Assembly (NCBI GenBank): GCA_026393955.1
Contig: JAPKZE010000053.1
Span: forward strand, 1 to 5,079
Length of the DNA stretch: 5,079 nt
Reading direction: 5' to 3'
Origin: Candidatus Aminicenantota bacterium
Lineage (GTDB): Bacteria; Acidobacteriota; Aminicenantia; Aminicenantales; Saccharicenantaceae
Part shown: piece by piece, positions 4,903-5,079 of the stretch
Numbering within the stretch: the first letter of the stretch is position 1
Layout of the letters: each line of letters starts with the position of its first letter
The notes under the pieces: model-generated
Seen by the model: only the letters and a program-made list of their open reading frames with translations
Database searches by the model: none
What the model was told of the DNA's origin: nothing
Made by a program: the position numbers and the translations under genes

Positions 4903-5079
4903 GCTCAGCGCTTTTCAATACCCTTAACTATTGGGAATATCGTTTTCCGTCCCGAATGAGACACGGCTGGCGACGGTCGGCCCCTGAGGCTCCCATACAG
5001 GATGAAGTCTCCCAATCCCAGGCGGAGCTGCGGCGGCGCTGAGTGTCCCCCTGAAGATCCCCGTGGTGGAGGGGGGACC
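4903..5079. other. Non-coding right edge, no convincing gene
   Basis: After an A/T-rich patch (about 4911-4945) the sequence becomes GC-rich again. A minus-strand frame stays open from the edge to a TAG at 4930-4928, but its product has an arginine/serine-rich, protein-unlike composition and matches nothing I recognise. GTCCCCC (5045-5051) and GGGGGAC (5072-5078) form an inverted repeat at the very edge; any T run that would make it a terminator would lie outside the window. Confidence 0.4.

Noticed and set aside
2502..5042. Very long plus-strand open frame of 846 codons antisense to the M64 and ureohydrolase genes
   Set aside because: It covers two complete, motif-bearing minus-strand genes and the gap between them. 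Its product is low-complexity (Gly, Asp, Glu, Val, Leu, Arg) with no domain, as expected from the antisense frame of GC-rich codons that lack stops.
4928..5079. Minus-strand frame open from the window edge to a TAG at 4930-4928, as the end of an upstream gene
   Set aside because: The roughly 50 residues are rich in Arg and Ser with scattered Trp and Cys, no conserved pattern is visible, and only a third of the possible gene could be present; support is too weak.
1..5079. CRISPR array, insertion sequence, tRNA or rRNA
   Set aside because: No regularly spaced repeats, transposase motifs, terminal inverted repeats or tRNA-like cloverleaf and T-loop sequence were seen on either strand.

Overview
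This is a GC-rich stretch of bacterial chromosome in which every recognisable protein gene lies on the minus strand. Both exported proteins carry lipoprotein signal peptides, most genes have strong GGAGG-type ribosome binding sites, and the promoters look sigma70-like. The mix of a family M64 metallopeptidase, a DUF3467 protein, a small uncharacterised lysine-ended protein and a sugar ABC importer fits a free-living or gut-associated diderm heterotroph. Acidobacteriota or Aminicenantota would suit, but the lineage call is inference only; no rRNA or tRNA is present to settle it.

Layout from right to left, which is the direction of minus-strand transcription. About 235 bp at the right edge holds no convincing gene but does hold a clear promoter (TTGGGA, 17 bp, TATAAT). 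This drives a two-gene unit: an agmatinase-family ureohydrolase (3996-4844) followed 9 bp later by an M64 peptidase lipoprotein (2514-3986). The unit ends at a hairpin near 2407-2423. Next comes a 332-bp gap (2182-2513) with the most interesting signal: a near-consensus PLUS-strand promoter with an A/T-rich upstream region. From its predicted start at 2321 it would transcribe about 105 nt of non-coding RNA that can fold into an H-type pseudoknot and ends at the same hairpin. Left of it lie a DUF3467 gene (1888-2181), a 65-residue conserved-looking protein (1535-1732) with its own promoter and leader hairpin, and a strong intrinsic terminator (1432-1483). Immediately after that terminator a near-consensus promoter drives a sugar-type ABC importer operon: a substrate-binding lipoprotein (384-1385), then the ATPase (1-384, cut by the window edge). 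These two are coupled by a 1-base TGATG overlap.

The ABC genes would bring a sugar or sugar-like ligand into the cell; the permease is expected beyond position 1. The ureohydrolase would release urea from a guanidino compound, and the M64 enzyme would cleave protein at the cell envelope; no shared pathway for these two is evident. Two things merit a second look. One is the unassigned plus-strand small RNA. The other is the substrate-binding protein's promoter, whose predicted transcription start falls exactly on the A of its ATG, implying a leaderless mRNA among neighbours that all have strong Shine-Dalgarno sequences.
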